A stretch of DNA of 64,000 bases from Clostridia bacterium (GTDB lineage Bacteria > Bacillota > Clostridia > Christensenellales > Borkfalkiaceae), in NCBI GenBank assembly GCA_017462735.1, contig JAFTQO010000009.1, positions 1 to 64,000 on the forward strand. The letters run 5' to 3'. The position numbers were made by a program, and so were the translations under genes. The notes under the pieces were generated by a model. The model did no database searches. It saw nothing but the letters and a program-made list of their open reading frames with translations, and was not told the origin of the DNA. Positions 33,046 through 41,653 of the stretch are shown in pieces (within the stretch, counting starts at the first letter, position 1; each line of letters opens with the position of its first letter).

Positions 33046-33762
33046 TTATACTGATTCTGCAACGGAGTTCTCTGTTTCCGTCGTGGGACGGGAGGAGGGA
33101 AGAGAATATAATTCGAACTCGCTGTCTATATCGAAGTCCTCCCCTGCTTCAAAAGCGGCGAGTTTGGAGACGGAGACTTCGTATGCGGTCATGGTCTTGA
33201 CGTCCGTCTCGCTAAGTTTTTTCTGGTATTCTCGGCTTTGGATCCTACCTGAAACGGCGACGCGGTCCCCCACCCCTAAATTTTTGACAAAGCGTGCGTT
33301 TCTGCCCCAGGCGATGCAGGGGATATAGTCGCTTTTATTGTAAGCGCGGTTGACGGCGATCAGCACGTCGGCAATCTCCCGATTGAAGGGGGTGGTACGG
33401 TAGACGGGCGGTTTGCAAATATATCCGCTGAGCAGGATGCTGTTGGGGTTTTTGTCGGTGGTGTCCTCTAAAAGTTCACGTACGAAAACGGTGAGCATCA
33501 AGCGGGATTTGCCCTCTTCGATTTTGTTGTAACTTCTAAATTGCCCGAGTGCGCAAATGGTCTTGCCTTTTTCAAGGTCGGCGCCGGCAATCAGCCTTTC
33601 GCTGATGGTCACGGGCAGGATATCCGCTTGCCCGGACAGGCGCATAACGCGGACGAAAAATTCGTAGAATCCCTCCCCGTACACCTCGTGGGAAAAGCGC
33701 GCGTCGCTGACTATTTCTCCCGTAAGGCAAACCTTGTTGTTTTTTTCTGTGACGTAATTCAT
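33046..33762 (-). CDS. Two-OB-fold single-strand DNA-binding-like protein
   Basis: A 238-residue protein with two SSB-type OB folds in tandem: about 8-110 (KVCLTGEIVSDARFSH, then GKTICALGQFRSYN) and about 112-210 (NSILLSGYICKPPVYRTTPF, YIPCIAWGRNARFVKNLGVG, VSGRIQSREY). The second OB is the better match to bacterial SSB. The acidic, Ser/Thr/Glu-rich tail lacks the DDDIPF-type interaction tip. ATG at 33762 is chosen for GGAGG 5 bp upstream; the longer frame adds nine residues. Probably binds single-stranded DNA; it may be an accessory SSB, with the main ssb beside rpsF/rpsR elsewhere. Monocistronic. Confidence 0.82.
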   Translation of the reverse strand: MNYVTEKNNKVCLTGEIVSDARFSHEVYGEGFYEFFVRVMRLSGQADILPVTISERLIAGADLEKGKTICALGQFRSYNKIEEGKSRLMLTVFVRELLEDTTDKNPNSILLSGYICKPPVYRTTPFNREIADVLIAVNRAYNKSDYIPCIAWGRNARFVKNLGVGDRVAVSGRIQSREYQKKLSETDVKTMTAYEVSVSKLAAFEAGEDFDIDSEFELYSLPSSRPTTETENSVAESV

Positions 33763-33800
33763 AATAACCTCCAAAGTGTTTTGTGTCAAAAGTAATGGCG

Positions 33801-34571
33801 TTAGCCCGCCGTATTTTGCGGATGCTGTTTTCCCGTATGGTCAATCGTGTAATCGGTTTTATAGATGAGATCGCCGATAGGGACGAACCTGTACCCCCTA
33901 TTTTTTAAGGTGGAGAAGATCATGGGTAGCGCTTCCGCCGTATGTAAACCGTTGTTGTGACAAAGGATAATGCTGCCGCTTTTGGCGCCGTTAATAATCC
34001 GCAAGGCGATCTCCGTTGCCGATAAATTTTTCCAGTCCAACGAGTCTACGTCCCATTGTATGGTGTATAACCCGTTCGCTTGCGCCCGTTCGATCAGCAG
34101 ATTGTTATAGTCTCCGTACGGCGCGCGAAAGAGGGTGGGACGCACTCCCGTGGCTTCTTGGATGGCGGCGCAGGAGGAGGAAAGTTCCTCGTCGATTTGC
34201 GTAGAGGAGAGTTTGCTCATATACGGATGCGTCTTGCTGTGGGTGCCGAGTTCGTGTCCTGCTTCTACGATTTTTTTGGCGTATTCGGGATATTTTTTCA
34301 CCCAAAACTCGACGGCAAAGAAAGTGCAATGAACTTCGTTTTTATCCAGCGCTTCTAGGATTGTGTCCGTGTACTCTACACCCCAAGCGCAGTCGAAAGA
34401 AATGGACAAAGTTTTATCCTCACGTTCCACGCAGTATACGGGTAATTTTCGCTGTTTTTGAGAGAGCGTTTGCAAAGCGACTTGCTCGTTGACGTAGGTG
34501 CTGAGACTTACGGCGGAAAGCAAAGTGACGGCAAGCGCTATTGCGGCGATCGTGCTTTTTTTCGGGCGCAT
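33801..34571 (-). CDS. pdaB: PdaB-like polysaccharide deacetylase
   Basis: A 256-residue exported enzyme. An N-terminal membrane anchor (about 6-25) precedes a NodB domain with its motifs in order: SFDCAWG (catalytic Asp, about 64-70), HSKTHP (zinc histidines, about 116-121), RAPYGDYN (about 152-159), DVDSLDW and SIILCHNNG (about 200-208). The start of the domain and the CAWG variant fit the PdaB/YbaN sporulation subgroup, which is needed for stable spores. ATG at 34571 is chosen with AGGACAGG upstream. Chitin or peptidoglycan deacetylases are the alternative; the exact substrate is not shown. Confidence 0.82.
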   Translation of the reverse strand: MRPKKSTIAAIALAVTLLSAVSLSTYVNEQVALQTLSQKQRKLPVYCVEREDKTLSISFDCAWGVEYTDTILEALDKNEVHCTFFAVEFWVKKYPEYAKKIVEAGHELGTHSKTHPYMSKLSSTQIDEELSSSCAAIQEATGVRPTLFRAPYGDYNNLLIERAQANGLYTIQWDVDSLDWKNLSATEIALRIINGAKSGSIILCHNNGLHTAEALPMIFSTLKNRGYRFVPIGDLIYKTDYTIDHTGKQHPQNTAG

Positions 34572-34786
34572 AGTTACCTGTCCTATCATATGGGATTATT
34601 GCCGTCGAAAGAAAGGAAGTTTTGTCAAAAAAGGGCTATTATTGTCCTTTTGTTTTCCTCTTTGCTAGGCAAAATATCCTATGCTGAAAAGGCAATGAAA
34701 AGAACGGGTTTTTGAAAAAATAAATCATAAGTAGAACTTATACCAAACAAAAAAGCGAAAAGTCTGTACGAGCGGACTGAAAACGG

Positions 34787-34815
34787 TTTACTTTTTAAGT
34801 AATTTCGTGTATAAT
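34787..34815 (+). promoter_or_regulatory. Sigma-A promoter placing the start site at the ATG of the next gene
   Basis: TTTACT at 34787-34792, 17-bp spacer, exact TATAAT at 34810-34815. The expected transcription start is about 34821-34823, at the ATG at 34822. Confidence 0.8.
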
Positions 34816-34821
34816 GATAGT

Positions 34822-35079
34822 ATGAAAATTTGGGCGAAACTTTTGACGGACGGAAAAATCAAAAAGCAAATGGTGTACGAAAAGGACGAAAAACTCACCT
34901 ATTCACACTTTTTCGACTATTTGACGGATATTTGCGGAGTTTTGGATATCCCAACGCCCGTTCTTTTAAAGACGCACATTTTCAATTATGCAAAATTCAA
35001 TCACGTTAAATTTACGGCGAAAGATTTTGTGGAGCATTTTTCTTACGACCAATTATTTTTAGAAAACGTATTTGCGTAA
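34822..35079 (+). CDS. Small unknown protein, probably from leaderless mRNA
   Basis: An 85-residue protein beginning MKIWAKLLTDGKIKKQMVYE. No Shine-Dalgarno precedes the ATG, and the promoter predicts a transcript starting on it. The sequence reads as a compact alpha/beta domain: a basic beta start, then helices (HFFDYLTDICGVLDIPTPVL, AKDFVEHFSYDQLFL). No membrane segment or known motif. 27 bp upstream of the Lrp-type regulator, likely in the same transcript, so it may act in the same regulon. Family not recognised. Confidence 0.72.
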   Translation: MKIWAKLLTDGKIKKQMVYEKDEKLTYSHFFDYLTDICGVLDIPTPVLLKTHIFNYAKFNHVKFTAKDFVEHFSYDQLFLENVFA

Positions 35080-35106
35080 GCCGAAAAATCGGCAAAGGAG
35101 AGGGCT

Positions 35107-35598
35107 ATGACGGCTTTGGAAAAAGGGATTGTGGAAATTTTGACGGATGACGCGCGCATTTCGACGGCGAAAATGGCGGCGATGCTTGGCGCGGACGAAA
35201 GTCAAGTCAAGGCGTGCGTAAAGGATATGGAAGCGCGTGGGCTTTTGGTAAAATATACGGCGATCGTCAACAGCGAAAAAGCGGACGACGATTTGGTAGA
35301 GGCGTTGATTGAGGTAAAAGTTTCTCCCAAAAAAGCAGAGGGCTTTGACGGGATTGCCCGCCAAGTCGCCTCTTTCCCCGAGGTAAAGGGGGTGTATCTT
35401 ATGAGCGGCGCGTACGATCTCGTCGTGATGATTGCCGACGCCTCTTTGCAAAAGGTTGCCCGTTTCGTCTCCGAGCGTATTTCTACGTTTGACGGCGTCA
35501 TTGGCACGGCGACTCATTTTATCTTGAAAAAATACAAAATTGAAGGCGTTTTAACCGAACGTGAGGGCGCGGACAAACGTATTTCGGTGCAACCGTAA
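35107..35598 (+). CDS. Lrp/AsnC family transcriptional regulator
   Basis: A 163-residue protein. The N-terminal winged helix-turn-helix (about 5-55) includes ISTAKMAAMLGADESQVKAC and an ARGLLVKYTAIVN wing. The C-terminal RAM ligand-binding domain (about 68-150) shows GVYLMSGAYDLVVMI, the effector-pocket region. Such regulators sense amino acids. It lies 15 bp before a class I aminotransferase, a pairing common in Bacillota, so it probably controls that gene and may bind its substrate or product. AAAGGAG upstream. Confidence 0.92.
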   Translation: MTALEKGIVEILTDDARISTAKMAAMLGADESQVKACVKDMEARGLLVKYTAIVNSEKADDDLVEALIEVKVSPKKAEGFDGIARQVASFPEVKGVYLMSGAYDLVVMIADASLQKVARFVSERISTFDGVIGTATHFILKKYKIEGVLTEREGADKRISVQP

Positions 35599-35613
35599 AG
35601 AAGGAAGAAAACG

Positions 35614-36786
35614 ATGCGTGACTTTGTCAATCAAAAAACAAAACTGATAAAACCCAGCGGGATACGGAAATTTTTCGATATCGTGCGGGAGACGGAAGGG
35701 GCTATTTCACTCGGCGTGGGCGAGCCCGATTTCGTCACGCCTTGGAAGGTGCGTTCCGCCGCGATTGCCTCCCTGCAAAAAGGGTACACGCAGTACACGG
35801 GGAACCGTGGTTTGCCTACCCTTCTCTCTTTAATTTCCCGCTATTTAGAAGAAAGATTCACTTTAAAATACGACCCGAAACATATCCTCATCACCGTCGG
35901 CGGTAGCGAAGCCATAGACCTTGCTTTGCGTGCGTGTGTGGAAAGAGGGGACGAGATTTTGATTCCCGACCCTGCTTACGTGTCCTATTCTCCCCTTGTG
36001 AGTATGGCTGACGGCGTACCTGTCCCCGTGGAATGTCGAGAAGAGGACGATTTCGTCTTGAAAGCAGAACTGTTGGAAAAGGCGATTACGCCCAACACGA
36101 AAGCGCTGATTTTGACCTATCCCAACAACCCGACGGGCGGGATTATGACGGAAGAACAGTTGCGCGAAATTGCAAAAGTGATTATCAAGCACGACTTGCT
36201 TGTTATTTCCGACGAGATTTACGCAGAACTCACCTACGGCAGAAAGCACTTCTCCATCGCCCAAATCGAGGGGATGAAAGAGCGCGTCGTTTACGTCGGC
36301 GGTTTTTCTAAGGCGTTTGCGATGACGGGCTGGAGATTGGGTTTTGTATGTGCGCCCGCCGATATCGACGAGGCTATGTTCAAAATTCATCAGTACGGCA
36401 TTATGTGCGCGCCTATTACCTCTCAATACGCCGCCATCGAGGCGCTGAGAGACGGGTTTGGCGACGGGTTTGCTACGGTGGAAGAAATGCGCGATTCTTA
36501 CGATAAGCGTCGTCGTTTCGTTTTGCACGCGCTGAAGGACGCGGGGATGCATTGTTTTGAGCCGCGCGGCGCCTTTTACGCGTTCCCATCCGTTAAGTCC
36601 AGCGGGCTGCAGGCAGAAGAGTTTAGCGAACGTCTTTTGCAAAGCAAAAAAGTAGCAGTCGTCCCCGGCAGCGCCTTTGGTGATTTCGGCACCTATAACG
36701 TCCGTATTTCGTATGCGACGGGTATGGCGGCGCTGGACGAAGCGTTCGGGAAGATTGCCGAGTTTATACAAGAAATTAAAAAATAA
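35614..36786 (+). CDS. Class I/II PLP aminotransferase (PatA/AspB-like)
   Basis: A 390-residue PLP enzyme. Seen: GVGEPDFVTP (about 35-44), YTGNRGLPTL, ILITVGGSEAIDLAL for the cofactor phosphate (about 93-107), TYPNNPTGG (about 165-173), ISDEIYAELTY (about 197-207) and the lysine motif GGFSKAFAMTGWRLGF (about 232-247). The C-terminal Arg in NVRISYATG binds the substrate carboxylate. This is the aspartate/aromatic aminotransferase subgroup (PatA-like); the exact amino acid is not determined. Probably regulated by the upstream Lrp protein. Confidence 0.93.
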   Translation: MRDFVNQKTKLIKPSGIRKFFDIVRETEGAISLGVGEPDFVTPWKVRSAAIASLQKGYTQYTGNRGLPTLLSLISRYLEERFTLKYDPKHILITVGGSEAIDLALRACVERGDEILIPDPAYVSYSPLVSMADGVPVPVECREEDDFVLKAELLEKAITPNTKALILTYPNNPTGGIMTEEQLREIAKVIIKHDLLVISDEIYAELTYGRKHFSIAQIEGMKERVVYVGGFSKAFAMTGWRLGFVCAPADIDEAMFKIHQYGIMCAPITSQYAAIEALRDGFGDGFATVEEMRDSYDKRRRFVLHALKDAGMHCFEPRGAFYAFPSVKSSGLQAEEFSERLLQSKKVAVVPGSAFGDFGTYNVRISYATGMAALDEAFGKIAEFIQEIKK

Positions 36787-36811
36787 CGAATAATTATTCA
36801 TGCGGCGCGAG

Positions 36812-36842
36812 GTTTTTTAAAGCAGGTAGGTCTTTAAAAAAC
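36812..36842. terminator. AT-rich inverted repeat after the aminotransferase
   Basis: 11-bp stem GTTTTTTAAAG / CTTTAAAAAAC with a 9-base loop. Weak as a terminator because it is A/T-only apart from the ends. The gap 36787-37134 also holds the greA promoter and a leader hairpin (CCGTG 37036.. with CACGG); nothing else is seen. Confidence 0.5.
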
Positions 36843-36986
36843 GAAACGCCGTATTTTTATACAAAAATCGGCATAAAAAGGCGCAAACAAACGCAATTTG
36901 CCAAAAAATTTCGCAAAAAGGAGCGTAAAAAAGGGATTTTTCGGTGAAAAAAATTACTTTTGCGAGAGAAATGAAGCCAAAAAGCA

Positions 36987-37015
36987 TTGACAAACCCTTT
37001 GAAAAAGGGTATAAT
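36987..37015 (+). promoter_or_regulatory. Sigma-A promoter for greA-lysS
   Basis: Exact TTGACA at 36987-36992, 17-bp spacer, exact TATAAT at 37010-37015. The leader is about 110 nt. Confidence 0.9.
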
Positions 37016-37134
37016 GATGACAACGAAGAAAAAATACCGTGGCTTTTGGGAAAAAGTCACGGTTGTATTTTGTATCCTATCACGATGGCGTATCAGGCAG
37101 TTTTGGCGACCTGCGTATGGGAAAAGGAGAGGTT

Positions 37135-37608
37135 ATGGCAGAACAATTTATTATGACGCAAAAGGGCTACGAAGACGCGGTGGAAAGACTCAAATATTTG
37201 CAGACGGTCAAACGCCAAGAAATCGTAGAACGCATTGCGGAGGCGCGTAGCCACGGCGACTTGTCGGAAAACGCCGAATACGACGCAGCGAGAAACGAAC
37301 AGGCGTCCAACGAAGGGGAAATTATGGAGTTGGACTATAAGATCAAAAACGCTGTTGTCGTCGAAGAAACGACGGATACGACGACGGTACGCGTGGGGAC
37401 CGTGGTGACGGTATTCGACGAAGACTTGGACGAAGAGGAGAAATACGAGATTACCGGTTCGATGGAAGCAAACGCGCTGGAAAATAAAATCTCTAACGAG
37501 TCCCCTATGGGTGCGGCGCTTTTGGGCAAAAAAGTAGGCGACGACGTCACGGTAAAGGCGCCTGACGGCGATTTTAAGTTGCGCGTGCTTGCCATTGAAT
37601 TGGCGTAA
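37135..37608 (+). CDS. greA: Transcription elongation factor GreA
   Basis: A 157-residue factor that rescues backtracked RNA polymerase by stimulating transcript cleavage. The N-terminal coiled coil has the family motif ARSHGDLSENAEYDAA (about 35-50), with the acidic tip Asp and Glu. The C-terminal FKBP-like domain ends with FKLRVLAIE. ATG at 37135 is chosen for AAGGAGAGG just upstream; a longer frame has no site. lysS follows, a known greA-lysS arrangement. Confidence 0.96.
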   Translation: MAEQFIMTQKGYEDAVERLKYLQTVKRQEIVERIAEARSHGDLSENAEYDAARNEQASNEGEIMELDYKIKNAVVVEETTDTTTVRVGTVVTVFDEDLDEEEKYEITGSMEANALENKISNESPMGAALLGKKVGDDVTVKAPDGDFKLRVLAIELA

Positions 37609-37641
37609 AAGAGAAAACGAAACATTACGTTGAGGTTTACT

Positions 37642-39141
37642 ATGCAAGAAAATCAAACCAATGCGGTTAACGAAGAAGAACAACTGATAGAACAAGCCAA
37701 GATTAGACGTGAAAAACTTGCCAAATTGCAAGCGGAAGGGAACAACCCCTATCATCACGTTAAGTACCCCGTGGACGCTGACTCTGCTACGATTAAGGCA
37801 GACTTTGAGCAATACGAAGGCAAGACGGTTTGCTTGGCTGGGCGTATGATGTCCCGCCGTATTATGGGTAAGGCGTCTTTTTCGCATATCGCGGACAGAA
37901 GCGGCAATATCCAGATTTACGTGACCCGCCAAGACATCGGCGAGGAGAACTATATGTCCTATAAAAAGGACTACGACATCGGCGATATCGTAGGCTTTAA
38001 AGGGTACGTCTTCAAGACGCAGACGGGGGAAGTGTCGGTACACGTGCAGGAACTCGTGATGCTCTCCAAAGCCCTGTTGCCTTTGCCTGAAAAATACAAC
38101 GGGTTGCAAAATCAGGATTTGAAATACCGCTTGCGCCACCTCGATTTGATTATGAACGACGACGTGAAGAAGACCTTCCGCGTTCGCTCGCAAATTTTGA
38201 AAGAAATCCGCGCGTATTTAGACGGGCTCGGCTACTTAGAAGTGGACACGCCTACCCTCTTGACGCTGGAAATCGGCGCGGACGCACGTCCTTTCAAGAC
38301 CCACCACAACGCCCTCGACCTCGACATGTATATGCGTATAGAGACGGAACTTTTCTTAAAGCGTCTTATCGTCGGTGGGTTGGATAAAGTCTACGAAGTA
38401 GGGCGCATTTTCCGCAACGAGGGTATGGACGCTTTCCACAACCCCGAATTTACGACTATCGAAATGTATCAAGCGTATAGCGACTATTTTGATATGATGG
38501 ACCTCATCGAGGATCTCTATAAGACTGTCACGCAAAAGGTTTGCGGCACGCTGGATATCACCTATCAAGGCACGGAAATCCATATGGGTGATTGGACGCG
38601 TATGACGATGATTGAAGCGGTGAAAAAATACGCGGGCGTCGATTACAACGACTGGGCGACGGACGCCGACGCGGTAGCGGCGGCAAAAGCAAAGGGAGTA
38701 GAATTAGAGCAGGATAACCCTACCAAGGGGCACGTTTTGATTGCCTTCTTCGAGGCGTTTGTCGAAGACAACCTCATCCAGCCCACCGTCATCTACGACT
38801 ATCCCGTGGAGAACTCGCCTTTGGCAAAGAGAAAGCAGAGCGACCCTGCCTTTACCGAAAGGTTTGAGTATTTCATTTACGGGCACGAATACGGCAACGC
38901 TTTTAGCGAACTCAACGACCCTATCGACCAAAAGCAACGTATGGTCAAGCAGGTGGAAGCAAAGCGTGCGAAGGGTAACAAGGACGCGCAAATCGACGAA
39001 GATTTCATCAACGCCTTAGAATACGGCTTGCCTCCCACAGGCGGGCTGGGGATGGGCTTGGACAGATTCGTGATGTTGCTTACGGATAGTTCGACCATCC
39101 GCGACGTCATTCTGTTCCCCACGATGAAACCGAAAAAATAA
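37642..39141 (+). CDS. lysS: Lysyl-tRNA synthetase, class II
   Basis: A 499-residue synthetase. The N-terminal OB-fold anticodon-binding domain (about 55-160) is followed by the class II core. Motif 1 includes YLEVDTPTL (about 195-203); motif 2 is VGRIFRNEGMDAFHNPEFT (about 251-269); motif 3 is GLGMGLDRFVML (about 470-481). Charges tRNA-Lys. ATG at 37642 is chosen with GAGG upstream. Length is normal. A strong terminator follows. Confidence 0.97.
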   Translation: MQENQTNAVNEEEQLIEQAKIRREKLAKLQAEGNNPYHHVKYPVDADSATIKADFEQYEGKTVCLAGRMMSRRIMGKASFSHIADRSGNIQIYVTRQDIGEENYMSYKKDYDIGDIVGFKGYVFKTQTGEVSVHVQELVMLSKALLPLPEKYNGLQNQDLKYRLRHLDLIMNDDVKKTFRVRSQILKEIRAYLDGLGYLEVDTPTLLTLEIGADARPFKTHHNALDLDMYMRIETELFLKRLIVGGLDKVYEVGRIFRNEGMDAFHNPEFTTIEMYQAYSDYFDMMDLIEDLYKTVTQKVCGTLDITYQGTEIHMGDWTRMTMIEAVKKYAGVDYNDWATDADAVAAAKAKGVELEQDNPTKGHVLIAFFEAFVEDNLIQPTVIYDYPVENSPLAKRKQSDPAFTERFEYFIYGHEYGNAFSELNDPIDQKQRMVKQVEAKRAKGNKDAQIDEDFINALEYGLPPTGGLGMGLDRFVMLLTDSSTIRDVILFPTMKPKK

Positions 39142-39149
39142 GAAGTATT

Positions 39150-39197
39150 CCGCACCGTATCGTGTCCGCGTAAGGCGGGCGCGACGGCGCGGTTTTT
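39150..39197 (+). terminator. Intrinsic terminator after lysS
   Basis: Long interrupted stem (CCGCACCG / CGGCGCGG and TCGTGTCCGC / GCGGGCGCGA) followed by T5. A separate hairpin, TTTTCCTG / CAGGAAAA, lies at 39226-39247 in the leader of the next gene. Confidence 0.78.
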
Positions 39198-39299
39198 CAA
39201 TTTTCACCCCCTTTTCACACGGATTTTTTCCTGTTATCACAGGAAAATGTTAGGATATGGGCGGGGAAAGGTCGGGATAAGCCCGACTGGGAGGAAAGT

Positions 39300-40364
39300 A
39301 TGGACGCAAAAATCACGAAAAAGAGACTGGGCGAATTTTTATCCTACGAGTGGATAAAAGTCCTCGCCATTATCGCGGCGATCGTCATAGTATGGTCGGT
39401 TGTTTTTTCCGTCACGGCGAGTAGGTTGACGGAGGATCAGTTGTTCACGATTATCAATTATACGGGGACTAATATCGGGGAGGATTTTAACGCCTATCCC
39501 GATTTGTTGATGGGAAAGAAGAACGTTCTTTCCTACGAGGTTAACGAAATCAGTACGTTGGATATTACTGTGGATAACAACTCGATGGCGTCCTCTTTGC
39601 TGGAAACTCGTTTGACGACGAGTGAGGGCGACGTGTTGTTTGCCGCCGACGCCCCGTATAAAGGACAAGTTAGACCCGTTGTGGAACAGGGTGCAGTCGT
39701 CTATGACGGAGACGAAATCAAAACGGAAACAAGTACCTATCTCTACGACTTTTTGATTAGCCGTTATCACTATATGACGATGTCCGTTGAGGACGTGAAA
39801 TACCCTACGATGGCAGAGCCAAGAAAGGGTATTATTACGCAAGTGGACGAGTATTTGGCGCAATTCTTCACCAAAGACGGGGAAGAATACGACGAAACCA
39901 CGCTTAATAAAGAGGAGGCGGAAAAGCAGTTCCGCGCCCGCGTGGAAGAGACGAGCGACAAACGGTTTAGGAACGAGAAACTCCTCGAAGAAGGGCTTGA
40001 GAAAGAATACGCCCGCTTGCAACAGTACTGCGTGGCGTTCGAGACCTTTAAAGACTATTTATACGGCGACAGCGCCAAGGGCTTGGAGCCCGTTATCCAA
40101 GCGACGGAATCCAACTTGGTCTTTTCGGACGACAACGGCGATCCTTTCGTCGTGACGGGGAAATTCAGTTTAAATCTTTGTCCCGTCGGCGGAAAAATGA
40201 GCGAGTTAAAAGACACCGTATATTATAAGACGGAGTCGGGCACGACCGCAGACAACGTCAACTTGGTGTTCTTAAACTTAGAGGGTAGCCAAAAAGAATT
40301 TTACGGCGAAAAGTTGGTGTTTGTTAACTACTTGGTGGAAAGATATTTAGACGACACGATGTAA
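39300..40364 (+). CDS. Single-pass membrane protein, unknown function
   Basis: A 354-residue protein with a short basic N-terminus, one membrane helix at about 18-42, and a large acidic extracytoplasmic domain. There is no lipobox. The domain has TTSEGDVLFAADAP and ETSTYLYDFLI stretches and a charged helical region at about 180-250 (many Glu, Lys, Arg). It shares patterns with putative extracellular solute-binding-like or ABC-associated proteins, but nothing specific enough to name. GGAGG precedes the ATG. It lies 5 bp before the decarboxylase-like gene and is probably in the yaaO-tmk-mntP transcript. Confidence 0.7.
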   Translation: MDAKITKKRLGEFLSYEWIKVLAIIAAIVIVWSVVFSVTASRLTEDQLFTIINYTGTNIGEDFNAYPDLLMGKKNVLSYEVNEISTLDITVDNNSMASSLLETRLTTSEGDVLFAADAPYKGQVRPVVEQGAVVYDGDEIKTETSTYLYDFLISRYHYMTMSVEDVKYPTMAEPRKGIITQVDEYLAQFFTKDGEEYDETTLNKEEAEKQFRARVEETSDKRFRNEKLLEEGLEKEYARLQQYCVAFETFKDYLYGDSAKGLEPVIQATESNLVFSDDNGDPFVVTGKFSLNLCPVGGKMSELKDTVYYKTESGTTADNVNLVFLNLEGSQKEFYGEKLVFVNYLVERYLDDTM

Positions 40365-40369
40365 GCGCC

Positions 40370-41653
40370 ATGAAAAAGTATTTCTCACACGCGCCGACGG
40401 CGCGAAATTGCCATATTTACCGTATGTTGCAAGCAAACGGTAAAAAACGCGCCCTTTCCTTTCACACCCCGGGGCACAAGGTCTCTAAGTGGGATATTAC
40501 CGAACTTTCGTACAGCGATTGTTTGGCGAACCCTACGGACGTGATTTTGCGCGCACAGCGGGACGTGGAGGATATCGTCCGGTCAAAGGCAAGCGAGTTT
40601 TTGACGGACGGCAGTACGTCGGGCGTCTATACGCTATTATATTTGCTCAAAGAAAAAGGGGTGAAAAAGGTTGCGCTTTCCCCCTTTTCCCATATCAGCG
40701 TTTTCCGCGCTTGCGCGTTGTTCGGGTTAAACCCTGTCATCATCGAGGGGCAGACCCCCTTTTCGCAACCGACGGCAAGGGAAATGGAAGAGGCGCTTTT
40801 AAGGGCGGACGCACTCTTTTTGACAAGCCCTAATTATTACGGCAAAATTGCCGATTTGCCTTTGGCAAGGGCTGTTTGCGACGAGCAAAACAAACCGCTA
40901 GTGATAGACGGCGCGCACGGCGGACATTTGCACGCCGACCCTGTTTTGTATGCGGGAAAATACGCCGACGCTTGGGTGGACGGCGCCCATAAAAGTATGC
41001 CCGCCATGACGCAAGGCGCGCTTGTCAGCGTGGCGAGAGAGGACTGGGTGGAGGATTTGCGAAAAATTGTTCCGTTATTTCGCACGACCAGCCCGTCCTA
41101 TCCTATTTTGGCGTCCATAGAATACGCTTTCAAATATCCCGAAAACGAAAAATTGGCGGTCGCCTCTAGGGCATTTATGCAAGCGAATCGCCATAGAATA
41201 TACCAAAGCGACGATTGGACCAAAGTTTGCGTCCGCTTTGGGCGTCATTGTCCAAGGGTAAGCGCTTGGCTGGAAAAACAGGGGATATACGCAGAGTTCC
41301 AAGACGGAGAATATCTGTTGTTTTATCTTTCTCCCGCCACTAAAGTAAAGGACTTTGAACGGTTAAAGAGAAAATTGCTTGCCGCTTTCGTTCTCTTCCC
41401 CGTGGAAGAAAGCGAGCCGACTACCCCGTTTGAAAAAGCGCCCGTTTCGGGCGAAAAAGAATGGGTAGAGATAGAAAAAGCCGAGGGCAGGGTCGCGGCG
41501 AGTTCGTTTGGGCTCTTCCCCCCTTGCTTGCCTTTGGCGGTGGACGGACAACGGATAGACGGAGAAATTTTGCGGCGGTTACAATCGGGCGGACATACGT
41601 TCGGGGTAGAGGCTGGCAAAGTATGCGTATATACGGAAGGAGAAAAAGTATGA
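40370..41653 (+). CDS. YaaO-like Orn/Lys/Arg decarboxylase family protein
   Basis: A 427-residue fold type I PLP enzyme. The family motif HTPGHK lies at about residues 33-38; FLTDGSTSGVY (about 76-86) and SHISVFRA follow; the PLP-lysine is in DGAHKSMPAMTQGA (about 204-217). The C-terminal domain (about 300-427) is present, but the protein is shorter than typical members (460-490). These enzymes decarboxylate basic amino acids; the substrate of YaaO proteins is not firmly established. No good Shine-Dalgarno precedes the ATG, so translation is probably coupled to the gene before it. It overlaps tmk by 4 bp (ATGA). B. subtilis also has yaaO next to tmk. Confidence 0.88.
   Translation: MKKYFSHAPTARNCHIYRMLQANGKKRALSFHTPGHKVSKWDITELSYSDCLANPTDVILRAQRDVEDIVRSKASEFLTDGSTSGVYTLLYLLKEKGVKKVALSPFSHISVFRACALFGLNPVIIEGQTPFSQPTAREMEEALLRADALFLTSPNYYGKIADLPLARAVCDEQNKPLVIDGAHGGHLHADPVLYAGKYADAWVDGAHKSMPAMTQGALVSVAREDWVEDLRKIVPLFRTTSPSYPILASIEYAFKYPENEKLAVASRAFMQANRHRIYQSDDWTKVCVRFGRHCPRVSAWLEKQGIYAEFQDGEYLLFYLSPATKVKDFERLKRKLLAAFVLFPVEESEPTTPFEKAPVSGEKEWVEIEKAEGRVAASSFGLFPPCLPLAVDGQRIDGEILRRLQSGGHTFGVEAGKVCVYTEGEKV

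Noticed and set aside
37093..38193. 366-residue minus-strand open frame
   Set aside because: Antisense to greA and lysS, which are certain.
40370..41653. Ordinary class I aminotransferase
   Set aside because: HTPGHK and the DGAHKSMPAMTQGA lysine motif place it in the Orn/Lys/Arg decarboxylase family.
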